Assembly (NCBI GenBank): GCA_030831945.1
Contig: JAURKC010000032.1
Coordinates: 124,001 to 188,000, forward strand
DNA: 64,000 bases
Direction: 5' to 3'
Source of the DNA: Ferruginibacter sp.
Lineage (GTDB): Bacteria; Bacteroidota; Bacteroidia; Chitinophagales; Chitinophagaceae
The notes under the pieces are model-generated. The model had not been told where the DNA came from. It saw nothing but the letters and a program-made list of their open reading frames with translations, and did not search any database. The position numbers and the translations under genes are program-made. Positions within the stretch are counted from its first letter, which is position 1, and every line of letters begins with the position of its first letter. Below are positions 54,631 to 63,154 of this stretch, in pieces.

Positions 54631-54656
54631 CATGTAAACACAAAAACATTTACATG
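54631..54656 (+). promoter_or_regulatory. Hairpin that covers the helicase start codon
   Basis: CATGTAAA (54631-54638) is the perfect reverse complement of TTTACATG (54649-54656), which ends with the helicase ATG. The left arm contains ATGTAA, a start codon directly followed by a stop. Pairing would hide the initiation codon. Confidence 0.5.
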
Positions 54657-56441
54657 AATGCATTTGAAGCCTTAGGCTTAAACGAACAGTTAGTACAAGC
54701 TATTACAGAAATGGGATTTGAAAATCCCACCCCCATCCAAGAAAAAGCTATCCCCGTTTTATTATCAGGAACAACTGATTTTGTTGGATTAGCTCAAACC
54801 GGAACCGGTAAAACCGCCGCTTTTGGATTACCCCTTTTACATTTAATTGATGTCAGTCAAAAACATCCCCAGGCACTGATTGTGTGCCCTACACGGGAAT
54901 TGTGTTTGCAAATTTGCAATGACTTGATGAATTTTAAAAAACACGTTAAAGGATTAAACGTTGAGCCAGTATATGGTGGCGCCTCCATCGTAATGCAAAT
55001 TCGCGAATTAAGAAAAGGAGTTCAAATAGTAGTAGCTACACCAGGCCGCCTAATTGACCTTATCGAAAGAAAAGCGATTGATTTACAAAAAGTAAAATAT
55101 GTTGTCCTAGATGAAGCAGATGAAATGCTTAACATGGGCTTTAGAGATGATATTGACTTTGTTTTAAAAAATACTATCCTAAGAGAAAGCATTTGGTTGT
55201 TCAGTGCGACCATGCCTACTGCCGTGAAAGCAATTTCTAAAAACTTTATGACTAACCCTATTGAGGTTACCATGGGCAAAAAGAATACCGCAAACGTTAA
55301 TATCGATCACCAATATTTTATTACACCCGCACATAGCCGTTTTGATACACTAAAGCGTCTAGTAGATTTTAATCCTGGAATGTATGGTGTTATTTTTACC
55401 CGTACCAAAGCAGATGCACAAGAAGTTGCAGAACGCTTAGTGAAAGAAGGGTATGATATCGAAGCATTGCATGGAGACCTTACACAACAACAAAGAGACA
55501 AGGTAATGGGTCGCTTTCGTGCTAAAAGCATTCAGCTTTTAATTGCTACCGATGTGGCGGCAAGAGGTATTGATGTAGATGGTATTACCCATGTAATCAA
55601 TTACGAATTACCTGATGATATTGAAGTGTACACTCACCGAAGTGGTAGAACTGCAAGAGCTGGTAAAAGTGGTATTTGTATCACCATCTGCCATAGTAGA
55701 GAAGCTTACAAAATAAGGTCGATTGAAAAAATGATTAACGCACAATTTCATCGCCTAGATATTCCAAGTGGTAAAGATGTTTGTCGTAAACAATTTTTTC
55801 ACTTCATGGATAAGTTAATGTTAGCAGACATTTCTAATGGTGAATACGAAAATTATTTACCTGACCTACAAGAAAAATTTGCAGACGTAAGCAAGGAAGA
55901 TGTTTTGAAAAGAGTAGCGGCATTAGAGTTTAATCATTTCTTAAAATACTATCAAAATTCAGAAGACTTAAATACTAAAACCGATTCAAGAGAAAGAAGA
56001 GATAATGGAAGAGAGTCAGGTTCGTTTGAAAGAAGAGAACGCAGCAATTTTAGTAGAACAGTCGATAATGGCTTTAGTAGATTATTTATTAACCTAGGTA
56101 CCAAAGATGGTTTTTACAAGGCTAGCTTTTTACAGTTCATTTTAGATGAAAGTAACCTTAATAAAGAAGTTTTAGGTAAAATTGATATCCGTGAAATGAA
56201 TGCTTGGATAGAAGTGGATAAAGCAGCAGCAGGGAAAATGATCAAAAGTTTGGATGGCAAAAAATATAATGGACGCCAAGTAAGAATGAATGAAGCAGAT
56301 GGTGGGTTTAAAAGACCCTCCGATGAAGGAAGAAGCGATAGAAGTGCTAGAAATGAAGGAGGTGGAGATAGAAGTTTTCGCAATGATGGTGGAAACAGAA
56401 GTGAGGGAAGAAAAAGAATTCCAATGAGAGATAAAAGATAA
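54654..56441 (+). CDS. DEAD-box ATP-dependent RNA helicase (DeaD/DbpA-like)
   Basis: A 595-residue RNA helicase. The motifs are complete and in order: Q motif (FENPTPIQEKAIP), motif I AQTGTGKT, Ia PTRELC, DEAD near residue 155, SAT near 183, and in the second RecA domain TRTKADAQEVAERL, ATDVAARGIDVDGI and HRSGRTARAG. Residues 480-560 form a DbpA-like RNA-binding domain (SRLFINLGTKDGFYKASFLQFILDE), followed by an Arg/Gly/Asp-rich tail. It probably remodels ribosomal or cold-stabilised RNA in the cytoplasm. The leader is structured at the start codon, and a perfect 46-base palindrome ends the gene. Confidence 0.95.
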   Translation: MNAFEALGLNEQLVQAITEMGFENPTPIQEKAIPVLLSGTTDFVGLAQTGTGKTAAFGLPLLHLIDVSQKHPQALIVCPTRELCLQICNDLMNFKKHVKGLNVEPVYGGASIVMQIRELRKGVQIVVATPGRLIDLIERKAIDLQKVKYVVLDEADEMLNMGFRDDIDFVLKNTILRESIWLFSATMPTAVKAISKNFMTNPIEVTMGKKNTANVNIDHQYFITPAHSRFDTLKRLVDFNPGMYGVIFTRTKADAQEVAERLVKEGYDIEALHGDLTQQQRDKVMGRFRAKSIQLLIATDVAARGIDVDGITHVINYELPDDIEVYTHRSGRTARAGKSGICITICHSREAYKIRSIEKMINAQFHRLDIPSGKDVCRKQFFHFMDKLMLADISNGEYENYLPDLQEKFADVSKEDVLKRVAALEFNHFLKYYQNSEDLNTKTDSRERRDNGRESGSFERRERSNFSRTVDNGFSRLFINLGTKDGFYKASFLQFILDESNLNKEVLGKIDIREMNAWIEVDKAAAGKMIKSLDGKKYNGRQVRMNEADGGFKRPSDEGRSDRSARNEGGGDRSFRNDGGNRSEGRKRIPMRDKR

Positions 56442-56450
56442 TTTATCCTA

Positions 56451-56496
56451 TTCAATAAAAAATGCCTCGAATTAATTCGAGGCATTTTTTATTGAA
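56451..56496 (+). terminator. Terminator of the helicase gene, perfect 46-base palindrome
   Basis: The sequence 56451-56496 is a perfect palindrome centred between 56473 and 56474. Its GC-rich part (TGCCTCGAAT with its complement) is flanked by an A-run and a T-run, so it works in both directions. Confidence 0.92.
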
Positions 56497-56542
56497 TCAT
56501 CTATTGGAATTATGTATAAAATTTGATTGAAATATAGTGCTT

Positions 56543-56572
56543 TTACTTTTTTGCCTTGATGCAAAAAAGTAA
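56543..56572. repeat. Perfect hairpin repeat element
   Basis: TTACTTTTTTGC (56543-56554) and GCAAAAAAGTAA (56561-56572) are exact reverse complements around CTTGAT. There is no GC-rich stem, so it is a weak terminator at best; it appears to be part of the larger repeat that follows. Confidence 0.75.
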
Positions 56573-56590
56573 CAAAAAAAATCAATCCTG

Positions 56591-56733
56591 CGAATAAAAA
56601 GGCTGAAATTTTAACTATCAGCCTAAAATCAAGGAACTCGCGAGTAGAGTTTGTTTCTTTAAAGGAAGTGCCCGCTCAAACAGCCTTGATTTTTTAACGG
56701 CTGATAGTTAAAATTTCTAGCACTTTTTATTCG
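56591..56733. repeat. Long inverted repeat, possible structured RNA or MITE-like element
   Basis: The 44-base left arm (56591-56634) and the 50-base right arm (56684-56733) are near-perfect reverse complements: both contain AATTTTAACTATCAGCC in the same orientation after folding, and both start with CGAATAAAAAG and end with AATCAAGG. The 49-base apical part contains CTCGCGAG and a GTTTG/CAAAC pair that extends the stem. No frame is open through it. Confidence 0.8.
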
Positions 56734-56800
56734 AGGGCGTAAAATAGTGGGGCGATTAGCTATTAATGGAATATTAAAACACTGCGTTGCTGTAAAGGGT

Positions 56801-56843
56801 ATCACTTTTTAACGTCCGATATTTGATATTTCTAGCAGATTTT
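56801..56843. repeat. Degenerate extra copy of the inverted-repeat arm
   Basis: Bases 56801-56843 resemble the right arm of the long inverted repeat in the same orientation (shared TTTTTAACG, GATA and ATTTCTAGCA blocks and the AAGGGC/GAGGGC end), with many substitutions, as expected for an old tandem copy. Confidence 0.55.
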
Positions 56844-56974
56844 ATGCAAGGGCTTTTAAACAACTAATTTTTTCAAATTGCCTAACCCGAATTTATAGCG
56901 TAAGCTTTTTAATAATTAGACCCATTTCTCATTCAACTAATTAGCACTAATGCTGATTAAAATACTTTTTCTTG

Positions 56975-58225
56975 CTACACCAATTCAATGACGGTGATTT
57001 CTGGTAAAATCCCTACTCTACCTGGATAGCCGAGAAAACCAAAGCCTCTATTTACGTACAATTTTTGCTTTACATCTTCATACAGCCCTGCCCATTGTTT
57101 ATAAACATATTGCACCGGACTCCATCTAAATCCTGGTATTTCTATTCCAAACTGCATACCATGCGTATGACCGCTCAACATTAAATCGATATCCGAATAT
57201 TTAACTTTTACTTCCGCTTCCCAATGACTTGGATCATGACTCATCAAAATTTTAAAGGGATATTTTTCAGTACCTGAATGAGCTAAATCCATTCGGCCGT
57301 ACTTAGGAAAGTTAGCTTTAGCGCCCCAATTTTCAATACCTAACAAAGCAATTTGGTCACCATTTTTTTCTAATACCACATGTTCATTCATTAATAATCT
57401 CCACCCCAAATTAGCATGTACTCCTTTTAGATTGTCTAAATTTTGTTCCTTAGTAATTCCATCAATTGGCCAACGTACATAATCGCCATAATCATGATTG
57501 CCTAAAGTAGAATATACACCCATAGGCGCTTTCAACTGATTAAAAATATCAAGGTAATCATCCATTTCAGTTGCCCTATCGTTAACGAGATCTCCTGTAA
57601 ATAAAATAAGGTCTGCATTTTCACCCATAATTTCTTTTACCCCATGGTGCACTGCTTCTTTATCAGTAAAACTTCCACTATGAATATCACTAATATGCAA
57701 AATCTTTACTCCTTTAAAACCCTTTGGTAAATTATCAAAAGAAAGTTGAACGCGTTTAATATCATATTTATACTTATTGCTAAAGCCATAAATGAGACTC
57801 GAAAATAAAGTACCTCCTAAGGCCAAACTAAACCAACTTAAAAAAACCGAACGAGAAATCCCCGTTTCATTCCCTACCTCCGGTACAGAATTATAATGAA
57901 CAATTTTTCCAACCGCCCACTGAATGACGCGTCGAATATCATCTAACAAAATAAAAATAATCGCGACAAGTTTGGCTAGAAAAAACCCCATGATTACTGC
58001 AAATAAATAAGTCTTGAGTTTTCTAGTCAATAATTCGGGACCGCCAAAAGCAAAAAGTAAAAAGCCAATAATAGTGATTGCGGTAATGCCCCAATATATT
58101 GCATAAACTATAGATTTAGCCTTAGGTGAAACGGAATGGCTGACTGTTTTTACCGCTTGAAATACATACACATCCAAGAGAAACATGAAGGTTAGAAAAA
58201 CAAAAGCACCAAGAGGTGATCGCAT
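56975..58225 (-). CDS. Membrane-anchored metallophosphoesterase (YkuE-like)
   Basis: A 416-residue protein with four N-terminal hydrophobic segments (about residues 5-22, 38-60, 72-95, 128-145), followed by a calcineurin-type phosphoesterase domain. The metal-ligand motifs are HISDIHSGSF near residue 177, FTGDLVNDRAT near 208, TLGNHDYGDY near 242, MSHDPSHW near 330 and LSGHTHGMQFG near 352, all intact. Relatives hydrolyse UDP-sugars or phospholipid-linked phosphates at the membrane; the substrate here is unknown. It ends next to the repeat-filled spacer and is divergent from parA. Confidence 0.9.
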   Translation of the reverse strand: MRSPLGAFVFLTFMFLLDVYVFQAVKTVSHSVSPKAKSIVYAIYWGITAITIIGFLLFAFGGPELLTRKLKTYLFAVIMGFFLAKLVAIIFILLDDIRRVIQWAVGKIVHYNSVPEVGNETGISRSVFLSWFSLALGGTLFSSLIYGFSNKYKYDIKRVQLSFDNLPKGFKGVKILHISDIHSGSFTDKEAVHHGVKEIMGENADLILFTGDLVNDRATEMDDYLDIFNQLKAPMGVYSTLGNHDYGDYVRWPIDGITKEQNLDNLKGVHANLGWRLLMNEHVVLEKNGDQIALLGIENWGAKANFPKYGRMDLAHSGTEKYPFKILMSHDPSHWEAEVKVKYSDIDLMLSGHTHGMQFGIEIPGFRWSPVQYVYKQWAGLYEDVKQKLYVNRGFGFLGYPGRVGILPEITVIELV

Positions 58226-58584
58226 AAGAATATTATTTTATGGTATTGATAGAATTGGATTGAATACGCTGGAAAAAGTACCCCTTTTGTTTATTATAAT
58301 TTGTCATTCCTTATTATATAGTTATCGAAAAAAGCGAGAAATTATTTCATATAATATTTTTAAATATATAAAACTATTAATGCCCTATTCTTTAAGCTAT
58401 TTAATATTAACATCCCAGCGTAAACAATGTTGTCAAATGTAAGCTGAATAACCAAAGTTTGGATAAATTTTGTGCACTCAGCTTAAAATTCATAGGGGAA
58501 AGAACGCTTTTCTAGGTTAATTATACCCAATAGAACTAGAGTTTTAAAAAGTTGTTAACTTTACTATTGTTGCATTTCAAACTG

Positions 58585-58592
58585 TACCTTTG
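58585..58592 (+). promoter_or_regulatory. -7 promoter box (TACCTTTG) of the parA operon
   Basis: TACCTTTG fits TAnnTTTG exactly and lies about 100 bases upstream of the parA ATG at 58694. A TTG at 58567 is a possible -33 element but the gap (15 bases) is short. Confidence 0.6.
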
Positions 58593-58675
58593 TAAAGTTT
58601 GCGTGCCTTAGGTAGTCAACGCTGTTGATGTACATAAAGTAATTGCAATAAAAAGCTTACTCACAATAATTAATT

Positions 58676-58688
58676 CTCCCAAAGGGAG
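58676..58688 (+). promoter_or_regulatory. Hairpin enclosing the parA ribosome-binding site
   Basis: CTCCC-AAA-GGGAG forms a small GC-rich hairpin. Its right arm GGGAG is the Shine-Dalgarno-like sequence five bases before the parA ATG, one of few clear ones in the window, so pairing could reduce translation. Confidence 0.45.
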
Positions 58689-58693
58689 TCAGT

Positions 58694-59494
58694 ATGGCAA
58701 GAATAATAGGCATTACAAACCAGAAGGGAGGGGTAGGAAAAACCACTACCGCAATTAATCTAGCAGCAAGTTTGGCTGTATTAGAATATAAAACCCTATT
58801 GGTAGATGCTGATCCACAGGCAAACAGTACCACCGGGGTTGGATTTGACCTTCATAATATTACTCAGAGTTTATATGACTGCATGGTTAATGAAGTCATT
58901 GCTAAAGATGTACTATTGAGGACTGACGTGCCAAATCTAGACTTAATACCCTCACATATTGATTTAGTAGGTGCCGAGATTGAAATGATTAATTACCCTA
59001 ATCGAGAAGGCGTATTGAAGAAAATATTGGAGCCTATCAGAGATGATTATGATTTCATTATTATCGACTGCTCACCATCACTAGGGCTCATCACTGTCAA
59101 TGCGTTGGTAGCTGCCGATAGCGTAGCGGTTCCTGTTCAAACAGAATTTTTTGCCTTGGAAGGTTTGGGCAAATTATTAAACACGATTAAGATTGTTCAA
59201 AATAGGCTGAATCCAGAACTTCAAATAGAAGGAATTTTAATGACCATGTACGACGGTCGTTTGCGTTTATGTAATCAGGTTGTTTCAGAAGTAAGAAGAC
59301 ATTTTGACGATATGGTTTTTAGTAGCATCATCCATCGAAATACTCGATTGAGTGAGGCACCCAGTTTTGGAAAGCCTGTAATCTTGTATGATGCAGAAAG
59401 TAAAGGTTCCATCAACTACCTTAATCTTGCCAAAGAAATATTACAAAAAAATAATCTTACTAAAATTCAGCAACAAGACCGGGTGATACAATAA
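58694..59494 (+). CDS. parA: Chromosome-partitioning ATPase ParA/Soj
   Basis: A 266-residue MinD/ParA-type ATPase. The deviant Walker A KGGVGKTT (residues 11-18), DADPQANST near residue 40 and [17 protein letters not shown] near 117 are complete, and the C-terminal part carries [28 protein letters not shown] typical of chromosomal Soj. With ParB it segregates the replication origin. It is the first gene of parA-parB-DUF5683-dapB. The start is fixed by [18 protein letters not shown] and a GGGAG ribosome-binding site five bases upstream, itself inside a hairpin. Confidence 0.95.
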   Translation: MARIIGITNQKGGVGKTTTAINLAASLAVLEYKTLLVDADPQANSTTGVGFDLHNITQSLYDCMVNEVIAKDVLLRTDVPNLDLIPSHIDLVGAEIEMINYPNREGVLKKILEPIRDDYDFIIIDCSPSLGLITVNALVAADSVAVPVQTEFFALEGLGKLLNTIKIVQNRLNPELQIEGILMTMYDGRLRLCNQVVSEVRRHFDDMVFSSIIHRNTRLSEAPSFGKPVILYDAESKGSINYLNLAKEILQKNNLTKIQQQDRVIQ

Positions 59495-59602
59495 TCATTA
59501 GTAAAACTGTTCTTATTTGTTATACTCTTCTAATAAAAGCAGTACACACAAATCCAGCAATCATCCTGGAGCCGCTAAATAAAAAATTAATCAGTATTCA
59601 TT

Positions 59603-60517
59603 ATGACTCCTCCCAATAAAAAAGACGCATTAGGAAAAGGCATCCGCAGTTTGTTACAAAACATGGATATGGATTTCAAAAATAATAAAGGTGGTTTAAA
59701 AACTGATCTTATAGAGAAAACTACTGCTGCGAATAGAATTCCGCTGGACCAAATTGAAATCAATCCTAAACAACCAAGGAAAGATTTTGATGAAACCGCC
59801 TTAAGTGAATTAGCCGCTTCGCTTAAATTACATGATATCATTCAACCACTTACTGTGAGCAAAACGCCTACAGGAAAGTATCGTTTAATTGCAGGAGAAA
59901 GACGCTTTAGAGCAGCTAAAATTGCTGGACTAAAGGATGTACCTGTTTATGTTCGCCAAGTAAATGATGCAGAGTTATTGGAACTGGCATTATTAGAAAA
60001 TTTACAAAGAGAAAATTTAAACTCCATTGAAATTGCGCTGAGTTATAAAAGGCTGATGGACGAATTGGATTATACCCAGGAACAAGTAGCAGAAAGAATG
60101 GGTAAAGAACGAAGTACCATTACCAATTATATTCGTTTACTAAAATTACCTCCTGATATCCAAGTAGCAGTTCGCACCGGCGTTATCTCTATGGGACATG
60201 CCCGCGCATTGATCAGTGTGGATGTGGTAGATAAACAGCTATTTATTTTTTCAGAAATAAAAACAAAAGAACTTTCTGTAAGGCAAACGGAAGAGCTGGT
60301 TAGAAAAATGTACACTGGCGGTGGGAATATAAAAAGTACAACCAAGGCTTCTTTACCACCTGCATTCAAAAAGATTGAAGACAACTTATCCTCTCAATTC
60401 AGTACCAAAGTAAAACTAGTCCACAACAAAAAAGGTTTTGGTTCCGTCACATTTGAATACTACTCGTTAGAAGAATTAAACGGGTTATTGGATAAATTGA
60501 ATATCAAAGTAAGTTAA
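59603..60517 (+). CDS. parB: Chromosome-partitioning protein ParB
   Basis: A 304-residue CTP-dependent DNA clamp. The N-terminal domain has the C-motif region LIAGERRFRAAKIAGL near residue 91 and LLENLQRENLN near 130; the KorB-like helix-turn-helix follows (YTQEQVAERMGKERSTITNYIRLLKLP); the C-terminal dimerisation domain ends VTFEYYSLEELNGLLDKL. The start is MTPPNKKDALGKGIRSLL, whose lysine/arginine-rich helix is where ParB contacts ParA. It lies 108 bases after parA and overlaps the DUF5683 gene by one base. No parS site was identified in the window. Confidence 0.95.
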   Translation: MTPPNKKDALGKGIRSLLQNMDMDFKNNKGGLKTDLIEKTTAANRIPLDQIEINPKQPRKDFDETALSELAASLKLHDIIQPLTVSKTPTGKYRLIAGERRFRAAKIAGLKDVPVYVRQVNDAELLELALLENLQRENLNSIEIALSYKRLMDELDYTQEQVAERMGKERSTITNYIRLLKLPPDIQVAVRTGVISMGHARALISVDVVDKQLFIFSEIKTKELSVRQTEELVRKMYTGGGNIKSTTKASLPPAFKKIEDNLSSQFSTKVKLVHNKKGFGSVTFEYYSLEELNGLLDKLNIKVS

Positions 60518-61131
60518 TGTCGAAAATAGTTTTCATATTTATTTTCATTAGTTTATATTTTTTTAGTGGTGAATTAACTGCTCAAACTACCAATAGCAAT
60601 AATTCTGCTGAAAAGGTCAATACTTTAGATACGGGGACTAAAAAAAAGGATAAAAAATTTAATCCAAGCATCGCCACTCGTCGATCAGCAATGATTCCTG
60701 GCTGGGGACAGATCTACAACAAAAAATATTGGAAACTCCCCTTAGTCTATGGTGGATTAGGCATTACAGCTAGTGTGTTTCAATACAATGTAAAAAACTA
60801 CAACTTATTACGCCAAGCCTTTTTATATAGAACAGATACGATTAGCTCTAATGACGCATTGATAGATCCGCGATTTAAAAATCTTTCAACCAATGCAATT
60901 CATAGTTATCGCACCGCTTTTCGTCAAAATGTAGATTATACCGTTTTGTTTTTTATTGCTTTTTGGGGGCTTAATGTAGTAGATGCTACTGTTGATGCAC
61001 ATCTCAAAGCATTTGATGTAAACGACAACTTGAGTTTGCAATTTAAACAAGGGTATAGTCCAATGGCTAATACCACGGGCTTTAGCCTAGTGCTGGATAT
61101 ACATTCAAAAAAAATGTACGCTAGTAAATAA
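60517..61131 (+). CDS. DUF5683 family secreted protein
   Basis: A 204-residue protein with a signal peptide (residues 1-23, ending ELTAQ). It carries the DUF5683 core RRSAMIPGWGQIYNKKYWKLPLVYGGLGIT and a second hydrophobic segment VDYTVLFFIAFWGLNVVDATVDAHL, the two helices of this Bacteroidota family. The start codon overlaps the parB stop (taATG), implying coupled translation, and dapB follows 34 bases later. Position behind parB is conserved in Bacteroidota, but the function is not known; a membrane or envelope role is likely. Confidence 0.88.
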   Translation: MSKIVFIFIFISLYFFSGELTAQTTNSNNSAEKVNTLDTGTKKKDKKFNPSIATRRSAMIPGWGQIYNKKYWKLPLVYGGLGITASVFQYNVKNYNLLRQAFLYRTDTISSNDALIDPRFKNLSTNAIHSYRTAFRQNVDYTVLFFIAFWGLNVVDATVDAHLKAFDVNDNLSLQFKQGYSPMANTTGFSLVLDIHSKKMYASK

Positions 61132-61165
61132 TTATATTTGCTTTTTAATACCTCAATTAATTATC

Positions 61166-61924
61166 ATGGATTCAATGAATACTTCTGCCGCTGTTACCAA
61201 AAACCCGCTTCGTATTGCACTCATTGGATATGGAAAAATGGGTAAAGCCATCGAAGAAATTGCAGTAAAAAGAGGACATTCCATTGGTCTTAAAATAGAT
61301 ATCAATAGTTTAAATGATTTTACCAAAGAAAATCTACAGCAATGTGATGTTGCCATAGAATTTACTAGTCCACATACTGCCGTTCAAAATATTCTTACTT
61401 GTCTCGAAGCGGGAATTCCAATCGTATGCGGAAGCACGGGATGGCTTGCGCGTTGGGAAGAAGTTAAACAAGCCTGTGAGGCATCCAAAGGTTCAATGGT
61501 ATACGCTAGTAATTATAGTGTAGGCGTAAACGTTTTTTTTGAAGTCAATCAATTATTAGCTCGACTCATGAATCCTCATACCGACTATGAGGTGAATATG
61601 GTAGAGATTCACCACACAGAAAAAAAGGATGCGCCAAGTGGTACAGCCATCACCTTGGCAGAGCAAATATTGGAAAATCTAGGAAGAAAAAAACAGTGGG
61701 TAAATGAACTCAATGGCACTCCTGAAGATTTGTCTATTATCAGTGAAAGAATAGATCCTGCTCCTGGTACACACAAGATTAAATATAGTTCTAGCATAGA
61801 TGATATTGAAATTATTCATACTGCCCATAACCGACAAGGTTTTGCAACTGGTGCCGTAATAGCCGCCGAATTTATCAAAGGCAAGAAGGGTGTTTTCAGT
61901 ATGAAGGACGTATTAGGATTTTAA
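61166..61924 (+). CDS. dapB: 4-hydroxy-tetrahydrodipicolinate reductase
   Basis: A 252-residue enzyme of lysine/diaminopimelate synthesis that reduces hydroxy-tetrahydrodipicolinate with NAD(P)H. The dinucleotide site GYGKMGKAIEE, the GSTGWLARWEEV block and the signature EIHHTEKKDAPSGTA (catalytic His and Lys) are present. It follows DUF5683 by 34 bases in the parAB operon and precedes the sialidase gene by 31 bases. With dapD elsewhere in the window it indicates the succinylase branch of the pathway. Confidence 0.94.
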   Translation: MDSMNTSAAVTKNPLRIALIGYGKMGKAIEEIAVKRGHSIGLKIDINSLNDFTKENLQQCDVAIEFTSPHTAVQNILTCLEAGIPIVCGSTGWLARWEEVKQACEASKGSMVYASNYSVGVNVFFEVNQLLARLMNPHTDYEVNMVEIHHTEKKDAPSGTAITLAEQILENLGRKKQWVNELNGTPEDLSIISERIDPAPGTHKIKYSSSIDDIEIIHTAHNRQGFATGAVIAAEFIKGKKGVFSMKDVLGF

Positions 61925-61955
61925 ATAGACATCACTTCATCAATTTTTTCCTGCC

Positions 61956-63143
61956 ATGCAATACAATCGAGTGCATAAAATATTTTTATTCCTTTTATTG
62001 CTTGTCACAAATATTACTATTCAGGCTCAGCAAAAACCAGTACCTGTATTTATTTCTGGGTCGGAAGGACATGCTACTTTTAGAATTCCTGCTATTATTA
62101 TTTTACCTAACAATGAACTGCTCGCTTTTTGTGAAGGAAGGGTGAATAGTGACAATGATTTCGGTGATATCAATATTGTAATGAAGCGAAGTACTGATAA
62201 AGGAAAAACATGGAGTAGCATAGAAACTATTGTAGATATAGATAAACTGCAAGCAGGCAATCCTGCACCAGTGGTAGACCTTAAAGACCCAGCCTACCCT
62301 AATGGCAGAATTTTTTTGTTTTACAATACTGGCAATAACCATGAAGGCGAAGTAAGAAAAGGAAATGGATTAAGAGAAGTATGTTATAAAACTTCCATAG
62401 ACAATGGAAAAACTTGGTCGGCAGCAACTAATATCAGCACTTCGGTGCACCGCCCCAAACAACCCAAGATAAACGCTGCCTATAATTTTACAGAAGACTG
62501 GAGAAGCTATGCAAATACACCTGGACATGCATTGCAATTTTTAGAAGGAAAATATCAAGGTAGAATTTATGTACCTGCTAATCATTCTGCCAATTCTCCA
62601 CAGAAAAACTCTGAAGATTATGATGCCCATGGATTTTATTCCGACGACCATGGTAAATCATTTCATTTAGGTGAGTCTCTAAAGATTCCTGGCAGTAATG
62701 AATCGACTGCTGCGGAAATTTCCAACAACCGGCTACTACTCAATGCGAGAAATCAAAAAGGCGATATCAAACAAAGAATCACCGCCATTAGCAGTGATGG
62801 AGGCGTTCATTGGGATACTACTTATTTTGACAACCAATTACCAGATCCCATTTGTGAAGGAAGTATAGTAACTATTGGGAAAAGGAAGGGTAAAGCTATT
62901 CTTGCTTTTAGCAATGATGCGGATACCACCAATCGAAATAACTTAACACTTCGCATTAGTTATGACGAAGGAAAGAATTGGAATAAAAGTTTTTTAATAG
63001 ATGCTAATCCAAATAAGGGCGATAATGAAAATGATTTTACTGCGTATTCCGATTTAGTGAAAATGGATAATCGCCGGGTTGGAATACTTTATGAGAAGAA
63101 TAATTATTCCTCCATTGTATTTGTTGTGAAGCAATGGAAATAA
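61956..63143 (+). CDS. Secreted exo-alpha-sialidase (GH33)
   Basis: A 395-residue six-bladed neuraminidase with a signal peptide (residues 1-24). The sialidase hallmark FRIP is at residues 42-45 (catalytic-triad arginine), and four Asp boxes are present: STDKGKTW (79-86), SIDNGKTW (147-154), SSDGGVHW near 265 and SYDEGKNW near 324. The C-terminal DFTAYSDLVKM holds the expected Tyr. It should release terminal sialic acid from glycoconjugates outside the cell. It trails the parAB-dapB genes by 31 bases and is convergent with a GH95-like gene, but no other sialic acid gene is adjacent. Confidence 0.9.
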   Translation: MQYNRVHKIFLFLLLLVTNITIQAQQKPVPVFISGSEGHATFRIPAIIILPNNELLAFCEGRVNSDNDFGDINIVMKRSTDKGKTWSSIETIVDIDKLQAGNPAPVVDLKDPAYPNGRIFLFYNTGNNHEGEVRKGNGLREVCYKTSIDNGKTWSAATNISTSVHRPKQPKINAAYNFTEDWRSYANTPGHALQFLEGKYQGRIYVPANHSANSPQKNSEDYDAHGFYSDDHGKSFHLGESLKIPGSNESTAAEISNNRLLLNARNQKGDIKQRITAISSDGGVHWDTTYFDNQLPDPICEGSIVTIGKRKGKAILAFSNDADTTNRNNLTLRISYDEGKNWNKSFLIDANPNKGDNENDFTAYSDLVKMDNRRVGILYEKNNYSSIVFVVKQWK

Positions 63144-63154
63144 AAATTACCAAC

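Larger units (their letters stand above)
56497..56974. other. Non-coding spacer with several inverted repeats
   Basis: About 480 bases between the helicase gene and the convergent metallophosphoesterase gene, with no credible open frame. It holds a perfect 12-bp hairpin (56543-56572), a long imperfect inverted repeat (56591-56733) and a decayed third copy of the arm (56801-56843), each listed separately. The composition is that of a mobile or dispersed repeat rather than a gene. Confidence 0.8.
58226..58693. other. Divergent intergenic region upstream of parA
   Basis: About 470 bases without a credible gene; a short plus-strand open frame here reads into the preceding gene and matches nothing. 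Contents are the palindrome CCAAAGTTTGG (58452-58462), a TACCTTTG -7 box (58585-58592), the 8-base palindrome ATGTACAT near 58628 and a CTCCC/GGGAG hairpin at the parA ribosome-binding site. No parS site was recognised. Confidence 0.6.

Noticed and set aside
58185..58442. Open frame of 85 codons before parA
   Set aside because: It starts inside the phosphoesterase gene on the opposite strand, has low-complexity AT-rich content and matches no family.
58694..60517. Plasmid partition genes
   Set aside because: The ParA lacks the extra N-terminal regulator domain and the genes sit with DUF5683 and dapB, a chromosomal arrangement in Bacteroidota.
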